From the NCBI GenBank assembly GCA_963819885.1, contig CAWFXV010000026.1, positions 1 to 64,000 of the forward strand: 64,000 bases of DNA. Direction: 5' to 3'. The notes under the pieces were generated by a model. It saw nothing but the letters and a program-made list of their open reading frames with translations. It had not been told where the DNA came from and searched no databases. Position numbers and translations under genes: made by a program. The number at the start of each line of letters is the position of its first letter. Position 1 is the stretch's first letter. Below are positions 1 through 9,205 of the stretch, piece after piece. This DNA comes from JACVRX01 sp963819885. Its GTDB lineage: Bacteria; Actinomycetota; Actinomycetes; Jiangellales; Jiangellaceae.

Positions 1-62
1 GCCTTGCTTGCTCCTGCGGGGCCGAACCCGACCACCTGGAGCTATGGGCGAGGTGATCGAGC

Positions 63-1034
63 GTGTGTATCGAGTTCGAAGACAGCATCGGCTCTGAAGA
101 TAAAGTCCCGCTCGTCGACCGCCGTAACTTCCTCCGCGGGGTGGCCGCCACTGCCGCCGTTGCCGCCGTGGGCAGCTCCGCGGCGTTGGCCACGCCAGCG
201 CTCGCCGCGGAGGGCGGGCGAAAGAACAAGAACAGCGTCCCGCTCGACCAAATCAGCATCCAGCTGTTCACCCTCCGCAACCAACTCGCCATCGACTTCG
301 AGGGCACGATCGCCGCGCTCCATGCGATCGGCTATACGCGAGTCGAGCACGCGGGCTTCGTCGGCCGGTCCGTTACGGATTTCAAGGCGGTGCTGGACGC
401 CAATGACATCGTGTCGACATCCGGCCACGTCCTCATCCCGCAACCATTCAACCCGGCCGCTTGGAGTGCCTCGCTCGCCGACGCCAACACCCTCGGGTCG
501 ACCTACATCGTGCATCCGTTCTTCGGGATCAACTTCGCGACCGGTGAGGTGACTCGCACCACCGCGCCGTGGGAGGCATTCGCTCGCGACATGAACCAGG
601 CCGGCCGCATGGCTGCTGACGCCGGGGTGAAGCTCGGCTACCACAACCACAACTGGGAGTTCTTCCCGCTGACCGACGATCCCTCGCGGACTGCCTACGA
701 CGTCCTGACCGACGAGACCGATCCGGACTTCGTGCACCTGGAGATGGACCTGTTCTGGGTCACTCGGGGCGCGCGCGACCCGGTAGACCTCATCGAGCAG
801 AACAAGGGCCGGGTCCTGCAGTACCACGTCAAGGACATGAACCAGGCCGGCAGCTTCACCGACCCCGGTCAAGGCCTGCTCGACTTTGTGAGGATCTTCC
901 AGCACTCCAAGAAGGCCGGCGCGGTCGAGTACATCGTCGAGCGCGACGATGCCGGCAGCCCACCGCGACTGCCAGCCGACGCCCTGATCACAGCCGAAGT
1001 CGGCTACGACTTCCTCGCTGCGATCCGCTTCTAG
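63..1034 (+). CDS. Tat-exported sugar phosphate isomerase/epimerase-like TIM barrel (paralogue 1)
   Basis: A 323-residue protein with a twin-arginine signal: DRRNFLRG at about residues 19-26, then an Ala-rich hydrophobic stretch ending near ALA. The mature part is a xylose-isomerase/AP-endonuclease-type TIM barrel with HNHNWEF near residue 194, LEMDLFW near 226 and YHVKDM near 254, the positions where this family places metal and substrate ligands. The GTG start is the only one available, because an in-frame stop lies at 54-56. Family members isomerise, epimerise or hydrate sugars and keto-sugars; the substrate cannot be read here. Despite the family name, an exported member is unlikely to act on sugar phosphates. 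It lies 56 bp upstream of a secreted sugar-dehydrogenase gene on the same strand and has two paralogues in the window. Fold and export are well supported; the function is inferred. Confidence 0.85.
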   Translation: MCIEFEDSIGSEDKVPLVDRRNFLRGVAATAAVAAVGSSAALATPALAAEGGRKNKNSVPLDQISIQLFTLRNQLAIDFEGTIAALHAIGYTRVEHAGFVGRSVTDFKAVLDANDIVSTSGHVLIPQPFNPAAWSASLADANTLGSTYIVHPFFGINFATGEVTRTTAPWEAFARDMNQAGRMAADAGVKLGYHNHNWEFFPLTDDPSRTAYDVLTDETDPDFVHLEMDLFWVTRGARDPVDLIEQNKGRVLQYHVKDMNQAGSFTDPGQGLLDFVRIFQHSKKAGAVEYIVERDDAGSPPRLPADALITAEVGYDFLAAIRF

Positions 1035-1074
1035 ACCGTCCCACCGGAGACCCGGCGGGTTCTGGCTAACCGAT

Positions 1075-1082
1075 GGAGGAGG
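1075..1082 (+). promoter_or_regulatory. Strong ribosome binding site choosing the start at 1091
   Basis: GGAGGAGG lies eight bases before the ATG at 1091. An upstream in-frame ATG at 1073 overlaps this site and is therefore unlikely to be used. Confidence 0.75.
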
Positions 1083-1090
1083 ACGTCACT

Positions 1091-3208
1091 ATGCGAAAGG
1101 CAGCCATCTCGGTCATACCGGCTTGCCTGGTCGTGGCGCTTGGCGGGTTATCCGTACTGCCAGCCGCCGCGCAGGTCGCCCCGCCCCCGCCCGACTCGCA
1201 GTTCCAGAAGGTGGTCATCGACGACTCGCCTGGTGAGCCGATGGACCTGGCCGTGCTTCCGGACGGCCGCGTGCTGCACGTCACGCGCCAGGGCCATGTT
1301 TGGCTGCACGATCCGGACACCGGCCTGAAGACGCTCGCGGCTCAGCTCGAGGTGTACCAGCACGACGAGGAGGGGCTGCAGAACATCGCGCTCGATCCGA
1401 ACTTCAAGAAGAACGGGTGGATCTACCTGTACTACTCGCCGCCCCTGGACACGCCCGTCGACGACCCGGCGACGCCGACGGTCAACGAGGGCAACGCGCC
1501 CGAGTTCGGCACGCCGGCCGACTTTGCACCCTTCGAGGGCGTCATCCGCCTCTCGCGCTTCCAGTGGGGCGAGCGCACGGACACCATCGACCTCGGCTCG
1601 GAGGAGGAGATCCTCGACGTGCCGGTCGACCGCGGCATCTGCTGCCACGTCGGCGGGGACATCGTCTTCGATGGCGACGGCAACCTGTACCTCTCGACCG
1701 GGGACGACACGAACCCGTTCCAGTCCGACGGCTACACGCCGATCGACGAGCGCGAGGGCCGCAACCCGGCGTTCGACGCCCAGCGCACGTCGGCGAACAC
1801 GAACGACCTGCGCGGCAAGATCCTGCGGATCACGCCGACGGAGGGCGGCGGCTACACGATCCCGGCGGGTAACCTCTTCGAGCCTGGGACCGCGAACGCC
1901 AGGCCCGAGATTTACGCGATGGGCTTCCGTAACCCGTTCCGGATCGAGTACAACGTCGAAGAGGGCGAGCTCTACGTGGCCGACTACTCGCCAGATGCCC
2001 AGGCGGCGAACCCGCTGCGGGGGCCGGCGGGCCAGGGCAGGTGGACGATCATCCGGGAGCCGGGCAACTACGGCTGGCCGTACTGCGCCACCGCCGAGCT
2101 GCCGTATGTCGACTTCATCTTCCCCACCGGTCCGTCCGGTGCGACCTTCGACTGCGCTAGCCCAGTTAACGAGTCGCCGAACAACACCGGCCTGACTCAG
2201 CTGCCACCGGTGGTGCAGCCCGACGTCTGGTACTCCTACTCCCTGTCGGCGGAGTTCCCGGCGCTCGGCTCGACCCCGCCGGGCGGCATCGGCCCGATGG
2301 CCGGTCCTGCGTACCAGTTCGACCGCAAGGCGACGCACGGCCGCAACCCGACTGCGTGGCCGGAGTACTATGACAACGTCCCGCTCTTCTATGAGTGGAC
2401 GCGCGACTACATCAAGGAGTTCCGGCTCGATGCGAGCCGGACCGAGGTGGCCGAGATCAACGATGTGCTGGCATCGTTCGACCTCCAGAACCCGATGGAC
2501 ATCGAGTTCGGTCCGGACGGCTCGTTGTACGTGCTCAACTACGGCAACGGGTTCTTCGGCCAGAACCAGCCCGGCGCTGAGCTCGTCCGGATCGACTTCC
2601 TGGGTGCCACCGGCAACTTCGCTCCGACGGTGAGCATCGAGGCCGACACCACGAATGGGCTCGCTCCGCTCACGGTCAACTTCACGAGCGACGTGAGCGA
2701 CCCCGAGAACCAGAAGCTCCGCTACGAGTGGGACTTCAACGCGGACGGCAAGGTCGACTCGCGCGCGTCCAACCCCACCTACACGTTCACCGAGAACGGC
2801 GTGTTCAACGCGACGCTCAAGGTGACCGACCAGGGTGGGCGCTCCGGGACCGATTACGTGACGATCATCGTCGGCAACACGCCACCGGTTGTCGAGTTCG
2901 TCACTCCGCAGGACGGCGACGCGTTCGCCTTCGGCGATGCGGTGCCGTTCGAGGTCAGCGTGACGGACGACCAGCCGGTCGACTGCGATCGCGTGCAGGT
3001 GACCTACATCCTCGGTCACGACCAGCACGGCCACCCGCTGACGACGGCGTTCGGCTGCACCGGCACGATCCAGACCTCGTTGGGCGGCCATGATCCCGCC
3101 GCGAACCTCAGCGGCGTCTTCGTCGCCGAGTACACCGACGACCCAGGCGACGGCCTGCCGCCGCTCACGGGGTCGGACGAGGTCGTCCTCATTCCCACCA
3201 CCCCATAG
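1091..3208 (+). CDS. Secreted glucose/sorbosone dehydrogenase-fold protein with PKD domain
   Basis: About 705 residues. A Sec signal peptide (MRKAAISVIPACLVV...) is followed by a GSDH/PQQ-type six-bladed beta-propeller (about residues 35-505) and a PKD domain (about 515-600, with YEWDFNADGKVDS), then a C-terminal segment containing VTYILGHDQHGHPLTT. Propeller hallmarks are GICCHVGGDIVFDGDGN near residue 182, YAMGFRNPFRI near 275 and PMDIEFGPDGSLYVLNYG near 465. The family oxidises aldoses or oligosaccharides outside the cytoplasm, usually with PQQ; cofactor use here is inferred. It shares the CCHVGGD motif, PKD domain and GHD-HGH tail with the larger ThuA fusion on the opposite strand, so the two are divergent paralogues. 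It follows the TIM-barrel gene closely, probably in one transcript, and ends at a strong hairpin. Confidence 0.9.
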   Translation: MRKAAISVIPACLVVALGGLSVLPAAAQVAPPPPDSQFQKVVIDDSPGEPMDLAVLPDGRVLHVTRQGHVWLHDPDTGLKTLAAQLEVYQHDEEGLQNIALDPNFKKNGWIYLYYSPPLDTPVDDPATPTVNEGNAPEFGTPADFAPFEGVIRLSRFQWGERTDTIDLGSEEEILDVPVDRGICCHVGGDIVFDGDGNLYLSTGDDTNPFQSDGYTPIDEREGRNPAFDAQRTSANTNDLRGKILRITPTEGGGYTIPAGNLFEPGTANARPEIYAMGFRNPFRIEYNVEEGELYVADYSPDAQAANPLRGPAGQGRWTIIREPGNYGWPYCATAELPYVDFIFPTGPSGATFDCASPVNESPNNTGLTQLPPVVQPDVWYSYSLSAEFPALGSTPPGGIGPMAGPAYQFDRKATHGRNPTAWPEYYDNVPLFYEWTRDYIKEFRLDASRTEVAEINDVLASFDLQNPMDIEFGPDGSLYVLNYGNGFFGQNQPGAELVRIDFLGATGNFAPTVSIEADTTNGLAPLTVNFTSDVSDPENQKLRYEWDFNADGKVDSRASNPTYTFTENGVFNATLKVTDQGGRSGTDYVTIIVGNTPPVVEFVTPQDGDAFAFGDAVPFEVSVTDDQPVDCDRVQVTYILGHDQHGHPLTTAFGCTGTIQTSLGGHDPAANLSGVFVAEYTDDPGDGLPPLTGSDEVVLIPTTP

Positions 3209-3221
3209 ATAGGAGCCATGA

Positions 3222-3253
3222 GCTGGGGCGTTGTCTGCGGACAGCGCCCCAGC
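3222..3253 (+). terminator. Hairpin terminator after the sugar-dehydrogenase gene
   Basis: A 14-bp stem (GCTGGGGCGTTGTC with GACAGCGCCCCAGC, one G-T pair) closes a TGCG tetraloop 14 bp after the stop codon. No U-tract follows, which is usual in actinobacteria. Confidence 0.75.
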
Positions 3254-3431
3254 CCCACTTCATGACCATCGGCTCGCACGCTGGCAGGCACCACGGACCG
3301 CTGCCGGACACCCGAGCCGACAGCTTGGTTCTGATCTGCTCTGACCCGAGCCTCGGCCGCGACAGCATTGCCACGACTGAGGTCAACGGCCTGCTGCCGC
3401 GGCTCGCCGGGCTGGCCAAGGGGTAGTCGTC

Positions 3432-4514
3432 GTGGCACAGGTCTCGCGGCGGGAGCCGACGATAGGGACTGGCGCGGCGCGGCAGGCGGGCCAAAGCCCT
3501 GCGCCGACGGCTTCCTGGCCGCCCTTGCGATCCGAGCTGGCCCGCTGCATCGGCGTCGAGGCGATCACCCAGGAGCTGACGCGGGTGGAGCAGCTTTTGC
3601 GCGCCACGACGCAGAGGGGCGACTCGTCGTTCACCGAGCCCGCGGCACATCTGGTCGCCGCCGGCGGGAAGCGGCTCCGGCCCCTGTTGACGTTGGCATC
3701 CGCGCATGCGGGACGTCACATCGGCACCGCTGCGGGGACAGACCGGGCGATCACTGCGGCCCTCGCCGTGGAGCTGCTGCACCTGGGGACGCTCTGCCAC
3801 GACGACGTGATCGACCAGGCCCAGACCCGTCGGGGTTTGCCAAGCGTCAACACCCGGTGGGGCAACACCGTCGCGGTCCTCGCCGGAGATTGGCTGCTGG
3901 CGACCGCGTTGGAGGCGGCGTCGTCCCTCGGCGCCGAGGAAGCCCGCCTCCTTTCCCGGACTCTGGCGGCCATGTGCCGGGGTGAGGCGCTCGAGACAGA
4001 GCGGCTGTTCGACGTCGAGCGGAACGAGTCGGCCTACCAGCAGGCGATCGCAGGCAAGACGGCCTGCCTGCTGGCCACGTCGTGTCGTCTCGGAGCGCTC
4101 GAGGCCGAGCTGGATCGGCCCCTCGTGGACGCCCTCACCGCCTATGGTCACAACCTGGGAATGGCGTTCCAGATCGTCGACGACATTCTCGACTTGACCG
4201 GGTCGGACGAGAGCGTGGGCAAGCCGACGCAGCGGGACCTGCGACAGGGCGTGTACACGCTGCCGGTCATCCGCGCCCTTCGGGAATCCGCGGAGCTGCG
4301 CGGGCTGCTCGGCCGGCCGCTCGACGAGGCGGCTGCCGAGCGGGCCGGCGCGATCATCCTGGCCGGGGGTGCGATCGCCGCGTCCCGGTCCACAGCCGAG
4401 ACGTACCTCCAGAAGGCGACCGAGGCTCTGTGGGCGCATCGTGGTGCACTCGACGAACAGGTACTCGAAGGCCTCGAGCGGCTGTGCCAGGTGCTGCTAC
4501 GCCGGACTGAGTAG
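3432..4514 (+). CDS. Polyprenyl diphosphate synthase (trans-isoprenyl, class I)
   Basis: A 360-residue all-helical isoprenyl diphosphate synthase. The first Asp-rich motif (LCHDDVIDQAQTRRG, near residue 121) and the second (QIVDDILDLTG, near 247, followed by GKPTQRDLRQGVYTLP) are intact, as is GGKRLRP near residue 77, so catalysis of head-to-tail condensation of IPP onto an allylic diphosphate is expected. Likely products are long-chain diphosphates for menaquinone side chains, but chain length cannot be read with confidence. The GTG start begins a weakly conserved N-terminal extension. It has its own transcription unit, preceded by a terminator, and the IPP isomerase gene lies about 4 kb away on the other strand, so isoprenoid supply genes are scattered through this sugar region. 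Confidence 0.93.
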   Translation: MAQVSRREPTIGTGAARQAGQSPAPTASWPPLRSELARCIGVEAITQELTRVEQLLRATTQRGDSSFTEPAAHLVAAGGKRLRPLLTLASAHAGRHIGTAAGTDRAITAALAVELLHLGTLCHDDVIDQAQTRRGLPSVNTRWGNTVAVLAGDWLLATALEAASSLGAEEARLLSRTLAAMCRGEALETERLFDVERNESAYQQAIAGKTACLLATSCRLGALEAELDRPLVDALTAYGHNLGMAFQIVDDILDLTGSDESVGKPTQRDLRQGVYTLPVIRALRESAELRGLLGRPLDEAAAERAGAIILAGGAIAASRSTAETYLQKATEALWAHRGALDEQVLEGLERLCQVLLRRTE

Positions 4515-4569
4515 GGCGGGACCACTGCCCTCGCTGCACATCCGACCGCATGCCGACGCCCCCTCGTGC

Positions 4570-5593
4570 TCAGCCGCGGCCTTGGGAATGACGGGTGCGG
4601 AAGAAGTCCCACATCACTGTGCTGGCATCGATCTCGTCGGTGACCGGGAGCAGCACCGCCGGGTACAGCCCTGGGTCGGACCCTGGCCAGGTATGCCCTC
4701 CGCCCATGACCGTGTAGAGCACCGTATCTGCGTTGGCCCGGCATCCCCGGTACGACGTGGTGGAGACGTGCTCACTGAGCTGCGTCGTCGTCGGCGCCTG
4801 CTGGCAGTCGTTGATCTGCGCCCACCGGCTCACCGCGGAGGCGACGGAGTACCCCCAGTACGGGAAGAGGCCGCCGCCGTCGTACCAGTTCACGATGTCC
4901 GCGGTGCCATGGAACGTGACCACCGGAACCCCGGTGGCTGGATCGCAGGTCGTCGTGTCCGGCTGAGACGTGTCGGACGGCGAGCGGGGCGCCTGCGCGT
5001 AGGCCGGCGACCGGGGCGATCGCGGCAAACCGGCCCGGGTGGTCGCAGGCGAACTGCGAGATCATCCGACCACCCCCGGAGTATCCGGTGGCGTACATGC
5101 GGGCGGGGTCGGTGCAGCCCGTGCGGGCGAGGACGTCGATGAGGTCGTTGAGGAACGCTTGGTCGTCAGGGGCCCCGGGCGCCGTCGTGACGTGGGGGAC
5201 GTTCCACGCCCAACTCGTCCCGCTGCCCACGCCGCCCTGCGGCGCGGCGACGACGAAGCCTTGCTCTTCCGCGGTCGCCGCCAGGCCGGAGCGGGCCATC
5301 TGCTCCTCCGGGTTGCTCCCGCTGCCGTGCAGGTTGAACACGACGGCGAGCCTGCGGCCTGGATTGACGTCCGCGGGGACGTGGACGAGCGCACGACGCT
5401 CGATGCCACCAGAGGTCACCGTCAACTCGTTCGTGCCGGGCTCCAGGGCACACGAGCCGCCAGCCCACTCGGGTCTTGCCTCGCCAGCCGCGCTGGCCGG
5501 AGCGGCCAGACCGACGGCGATCAGGACGCTCGCCCCGACCGCCGCGACAGTGGCAGATAGCCGCCCCAAGCCCCGCCGGGAATGCGTGGTCAT
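4570..5593 (-). CDS. Secreted PHB depolymerase/feruloyl-esterase-like hydrolase, frameshifted
   Basis: An exported alpha/beta hydrolase of the LpqC/PHB-depolymerase esterase family, about 340 residues. The N-terminal part has a signal peptide ending ASA, the oxyanion stretch FNLHGSGSN and the nucleophile elbow YATGYSGGGRM. The C-terminal part carries VPVVTFHGTADIVNWYDGG and the catalytic His in GGGHTWPGS. The halves lie in different frames, joined around 4985-5010 after AAIAPVAGLRA, so one base is missing or extra. The ATG at 5593 follows an AGAGGAAA ribosome site. It hydrolyses ester bonds in short polyesters or acylated sugars or phenolics; the substrate is unknown. It converges on the polyprenyl synthase gene and follows another secreted hydrolase on the same strand with a 14-bp gap, so co-transcription is likely. 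Confidence 0.8.
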
Positions 5594-5607
5594 CGGTGAA
5601 TTTCCTC

Positions 5608-7266
5608 TCAGTCCGTGGCCAGGTCGATGATCCCGATCACCGCCGCGGTGGCACGCGACACCGTCGCGATGGCGTCCTCGTCCCCACGCAACTGCCGATC
5701 GGCGAACACGTCGGCCTGGCGCATCCACCGGCGCGCCGCCTGGAGGTCGCCGGCGTCGGCGGCCGCGGCGGCCCGCTCGATGCGCTCCACGATGCGGCCG
5801 GCCGCCCCTGCCTCGAGCCGGCCATCGGCTGTGCGTGCCTCGACCAGCTCGACCACGTCGGTGTACCAGGCGGGGTCCTGCGCGAAACCGTTGTGGAGGT
5901 GGCCGGCCGCGACCGCGGCCGCAGTGGCCACGACCACCTCGTCCACGTAGGTCTCCTCGTCCGGGTACCACTGGGCTAGGGTCGCGTCGTCGACCGGAAC
6001 CGAGCTGCCGTCGAGGAAGCAGAAGCCGGGGCCGCTGTTGAGTCCGGAATTGATCCGCACCGGCGCTTCCTGCTGGGCCAGTCGGATGCCGCCGAGGCCG
6101 AGGCCCAGGTCGTCACGGGCGACCGTCGGCGGGATGTCGTCGGTGAGGGTGATCGGCGGGGCGGACGGCGGCGGGGTCCCGTCGGCGACCCATCCGGCGA
6201 CGTGGTCGTAGACCGTCGACTGCACCATGTGCTGGGGGATGCGCGAGCCGGACGGGAGGTCGCAGGTCTGGGGCGTGCCCGGATAGCCGCCGGGGGCGGT
6301 CCCGATGTCGCGGATGCGCAGTCGTCCGTAGTCGGTGATCAGCTTCCAGTCCCCGTGCGATGCACCCGCCACTTCCCAGGTCCGCAAGGTGTCGCTGTCG
6401 GGCTGGCGCTGCGCCGCCCCGATCAGGTTGATCGCGACGTCGGTCTCGCTGTTGAGCTTGAAAACCGGCGTGTCGAGATCGAGCCGGATGGGCGGCCCGC
6501 CCCCGTGCAGGACCACCGCGTCGACCACGCCGGCCAACGGGTCGACCGAGTTCACGTACGACCACAGCCGGAAAGCCGACTGGGAGTGCCCGGTGGCGAT
6601 CACGCGTTCCGCGTCGAGCGGTCCGAGCGGCGCCACGCCGGTGGGCGAACGCACGGCCTGGACGGCCTGCGAGAACACGTCCCAGGACAGGGTGTCGTCG
6701 GTGACCGTGCCGCCGTCGGTGAGGTCGAGGGACCCGTACCGGTCCGGACTCCACGCGCGCAGGCCGGTGGCCGAGTGGACGCCGGCCCGCTGGGCCGAGA
6801 CGCCGACCCAGGCATAGCCCTCGCGCACCAGGTGCTCGTGGGTCTGGAACCAGTCGACCTCCTGGTCCCACTGGTTGCTGACGTTGTACCACTCGGCGAG
6901 GACGGTACCGTTGAAGCCTGCGGCATCGACGGGTCGACGCACCACGATCCGGGTCGTGTAGTCATGACCGGTGCTGAGCACGGTGGCGTCGGTGGCGCCA
7001 TTGGCGGCGTACCGGGTCGCCTCACCTGACAGGAAGAACTCCTCCTCGACGTACCCGTGGCCCGCGAGGTCGTAGTCGGTGGCGAGGAACGGGTACCCAT
7101 GTGCCGGGTCACCGAGGGCGGACGTGACCGGGACTGGCCCGGTGACCTCGGGATCGGCGACGGCGAGGGCCTCTTGGGCGGTGGCACCGGTGGTGGCGAC
7201 CAGTGCGGCGCCCGGCAAAGCGGCGGCCAGACCGAGGGCGGAACGACGGAACAAGGCGACTCGCAT
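5608..7266 (-). CDS. Secreted alpha/beta hydrolase domain protein (PF20091-like)
   Basis: About 552 residues, beginning with a signal peptide (MRVALFRRSALGLAAALPGA, then ...ATAQEA). The body matches the large alpha/beta-hydrolase family represented by PF20091: VIATGHSQSAFRLWSYVNS supplies the nucleophile Ser, and GASHGDWKLITDYG a His candidate. An open frame runs 76 codons further upstream, but the start at 7266 is where the signal peptide begins and is preceded by non-coding composition. The specific substrate is unknown; members are secreted or periplasmic esterase-like enzymes. It is probably the first gene of a two-gene unit with the downstream esterase, and is divergent from the Tat-exported TIM-barrel gene that starts at 7493. 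Confidence 0.82.
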   Translation of the reverse strand: MRVALFRRSALGLAAALPGAALVATTGATAQEALAVADPEVTGPVPVTSALGDPAHGYPFLATDYDLAGHGYVEEEFFLSGEATRYAANGATDATVLSTGHDYTTRIVVRRPVDAAGFNGTVLAEWYNVSNQWDQEVDWFQTHEHLVREGYAWVGVSAQRAGVHSATGLRAWSPDRYGSLDLTDGGTVTDDTLSWDVFSQAVQAVRSPTGVAPLGPLDAERVIATGHSQSAFRLWSYVNSVDPLAGVVDAVVLHGGGPPIRLDLDTPVFKLNSETDVAINLIGAAQRQPDSDTLRTWEVAGASHGDWKLITDYGRLRIRDIGTAPGGYPGTPQTCDLPSGSRIPQHMVQSTVYDHVAGWVADGTPPPSAPPITLTDDIPPTVARDDLGLGLGGIRLAQQEAPVRINSGLNSGPGFCFLDGSSVPVDDATLAQWYPDEETYVDEVVVATAAAVAAGHLHNGFAQDPAWYTDVVELVEARTADGRLEAGAAGRIVERIERAAAAADAGDLQAARRWMRQADVFADRQLRGDEDAIATVSRATAAVIGIIDLATD

Positions 7267-7492
7267 CGATTCGACTCCTGTGGTCGACGGGTGCCCCGCA
7301 CCCCACGGCAGCGGTCGAGTTCGAGCACAGCCTAGGATCCGGGTGGACTTTTGTCTACGATCGAACAAAGTACGTACCGAGCAACGAGGACTTCCGGACG
7401 CGCGGTCCTGGACGGTGAGCGGATCCAGCACGCTTGTGCTGCGCGCTCGACGGTGCGACGATCGCCAAGGCCCGTCGGAGAGAGGGAATGCC
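7267..7492. promoter_or_regulatory. Divergent promoter region with an ACAAAGT dyad
   Basis: A 226-bp gap between divergent genes. An imperfect inverted repeat lies at 7348-7372: ACTTTTGT, ten bases including CGATCG, then ACAAAGT. This A/T-rich patch stands out in high-GC DNA and is a candidate operator or promoter. The ACAAAGT half-site also occurs at 15296-15302, upstream of the third TIM-barrel gene. No regulator can be assigned directly; the nearby ROK protein is a candidate. Confidence 0.4.
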
Positions 7493-8430
7493 ATGGCTGA
7501 TCATCGAAGGTTGAGCCGGCGCGACTTCCTCGCAGCGAGCGCAGCCGCAGCAGCGGCGCTCCAGGCCGGGATCGCTGCGCCGGCCGCCTCCGCGAGCCAG
7601 GCGCGGCTGGTGCCGCAGAACCGCATCGGGATCCAGCTCTTCACCGTGCGCGACCTGATGGCAGCCGACACCCCGGGCACCCTCGCGCTGCTTTCGGAGA
7701 TCGGCTACCGCGAGGTCGAGATCGCGGGACTGTTCGGCCGCACGCCCGCCCAGTTCCGCGCCATGCTCGACACGAACCACCTGCGCGCAATCGGAAACCA
7801 CCACTTCACTGGCCCGGCGCTCCAGCCGCCTTCAGGCGCGCGCCCGGTCGAGGAGATCCTCGACGAGGCGGAGGCGTTGGGTCAGAGTTATACCGGGACG
7901 GCCGCGATCACGATCCCGACCGGCATCCTCCCGGGGATCGGCGAGCCGCAGACGGCGAGCCGGTACCGCGAACTCGCGCAGCTCGCGAACGAGTGGGGCG
8001 CCGCCGCGAGGGCGCGCGGCCTGCGCTTCTACATCCACACGCACTGCCTGGGAGTTCGGCACCGATCCGCAGACGGGCGAGATCGCTCTTCCAGATCCTG
8101 CTCGACGAGACCGACCCGAAGCTGGTGTTCTTCGAGCTCGACATCTTCTGGGCCGTCTTCGGCGGCGTCGACCCGCTGCCTTGGCTCACCGGCTACGAGG
8201 CCCGCATCCCGCTTATGCACGTCAAGGACGGGATACCGAACCCGGCTGGTGGGTTCTTCAACGCCGGGTTCACCGATCTCGGCGAGGGCGTGATCGACTT
8301 CCAGCGCCTGTTCACAGCGCTCCACAAGCGGGGCGCGCACCACTACATCGCGGAGCGTGACACGCAGCCGCACCCGGCCGAGACGGCGCGCAAGGCGTAT
8401 GCGTACCTCCGCGACCTGCGCGCGGAGTGA
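7493..8430 (+). CDS. Tat-exported sugar phosphate isomerase/epimerase-like TIM barrel (paralogue 2), frameshifted
   Basis: About 310 residues. Residues 6-12 carry the twin-arginine motif SRRDFLA before an Ala-rich core. The barrel begins NRIGIQLFTVRDLM and ends with ETARKAYAYLRDLRAE. The conserved acidic block KLVFFELDIFWAVFGG and the IPLMHVKDG motif match paralogue 1. Between 8045 and 8092 the reading moves through all three frames: FYIHTH in the first, WEFGTDPQTGEIAL in the second and LFQILLDETD in the third, consistent with two single-base insertions about 40 bp apart. With those removed the protein is full length, so sequence error is more likely than decay. ATG start with GAGAGGGA upstream. 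Substrate unknown; it is part of the secreted sugar region. Confidence 0.8.
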
Positions 8431-8541
8431 GCGCGGCCGCGCGCATGCTCGGCGGGCTCACCAGCCGCTGAAACGGCAGGAGACCGCGCTTTCAGAGGTC
8501 CAGGGCCGTTAGTCGCTGATGGTGGATGGGTGTCTACCCGG

Positions 8542-9127
8542 TCAGACGTCTCGAGGAGATCGTCGCGGGCTGTGCACGAGAGCGTCCGGGCCCAGAATCT
8601 GCACCTGCTGGGCGCACCAGGGGCTGATGGCCCACGGTGCTGTCGACGCCAGCGTGTAGAGATTGGACCATCGGACCCACTTGGTGGCCATCACTTCATC
8701 CGGCGTCGGCGGCCGGAGTTGGTGGTGGTTCCAGGCGAGGAAAACGGGGCATACCTCGTTCTCGACGATGCCGTTGTCGTCCGTAGCCGTGTAGGCGAAG
8801 TCCTCGATTACGAGTTCCAGGTTCTGCACCTCGATGCCGAGCTCTGCTAGCAATCGCCGTCGAACGGCATGGTCAACTCGACTCGTTCGGACGTGGGTGA
8901 CCGCAACACGAGTTCGTCCAGACGCCTGCCCAAGTTTGCTTTGTCAAGGCTCTGCGAGTTAGCAGAACTTCGCCATCTTGGTTCACCAGATAGCAGGAGA
9001 ACGCCAGGTGCAGAGGCGTCGTGGAGGTATGAACAGTCGAACGCGGAGCGGTGCCAGTTGCCCGCCCGTTCGCGTCGAGCAAGACGACGAGGTCCGCGCT
9101 CTCGGCGTTTGTCATTTGTGACCCCAA
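8542..9127 (-). CDS. idi: Isopentenyl-diphosphate delta-isomerase, frameshifted
   Basis: A type I IPP isomerase (Nudix fold), which interconverts IPP and DMAPP to prime isoprenoid synthesis. The N-terminal part includes HLAFSCYLVNQDGEVLLTRR and the active-site Cys in WTNSCCGHPRPNES. The C-terminal part continues in another frame as RVDHAVRRRLLAELGIEV, then the catalytic Glu region DNGIVENEVCPVFLAW and a typical SPWCAQQVQILG end. The frame change is at about 8875-8885 and needs a single base. Key residues are all present, so the gene is probably intact in the organism. It stands apart from the polyprenyl synthase gene at 3.4 kb, with which it would cooperate, and diverges from the DUF1080 lipoprotein gene. 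Confidence 0.85.
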
Positions 9128-9205
9128 GTGATGTGCCAGTTAGGCTACCTCTGGGGTTTCAGAGTGGCGGCACGGCATCGAGCACTGGTAGATGGCACCT
9201 CGGAT

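Noticed and set aside
1..97. Possible 3' end of an upstream gene before the first TIM barrel
   Set aside because: A short frame ends at about 97, but the few residues available match nothing recognisable, so no call is made.
5608..7494. Longer form of the secreted hydrolase starting at 7494
   Set aside because: The signal peptide begins at 7266; the extra upstream residues show no signal or family similarity and cover the divergent promoter.
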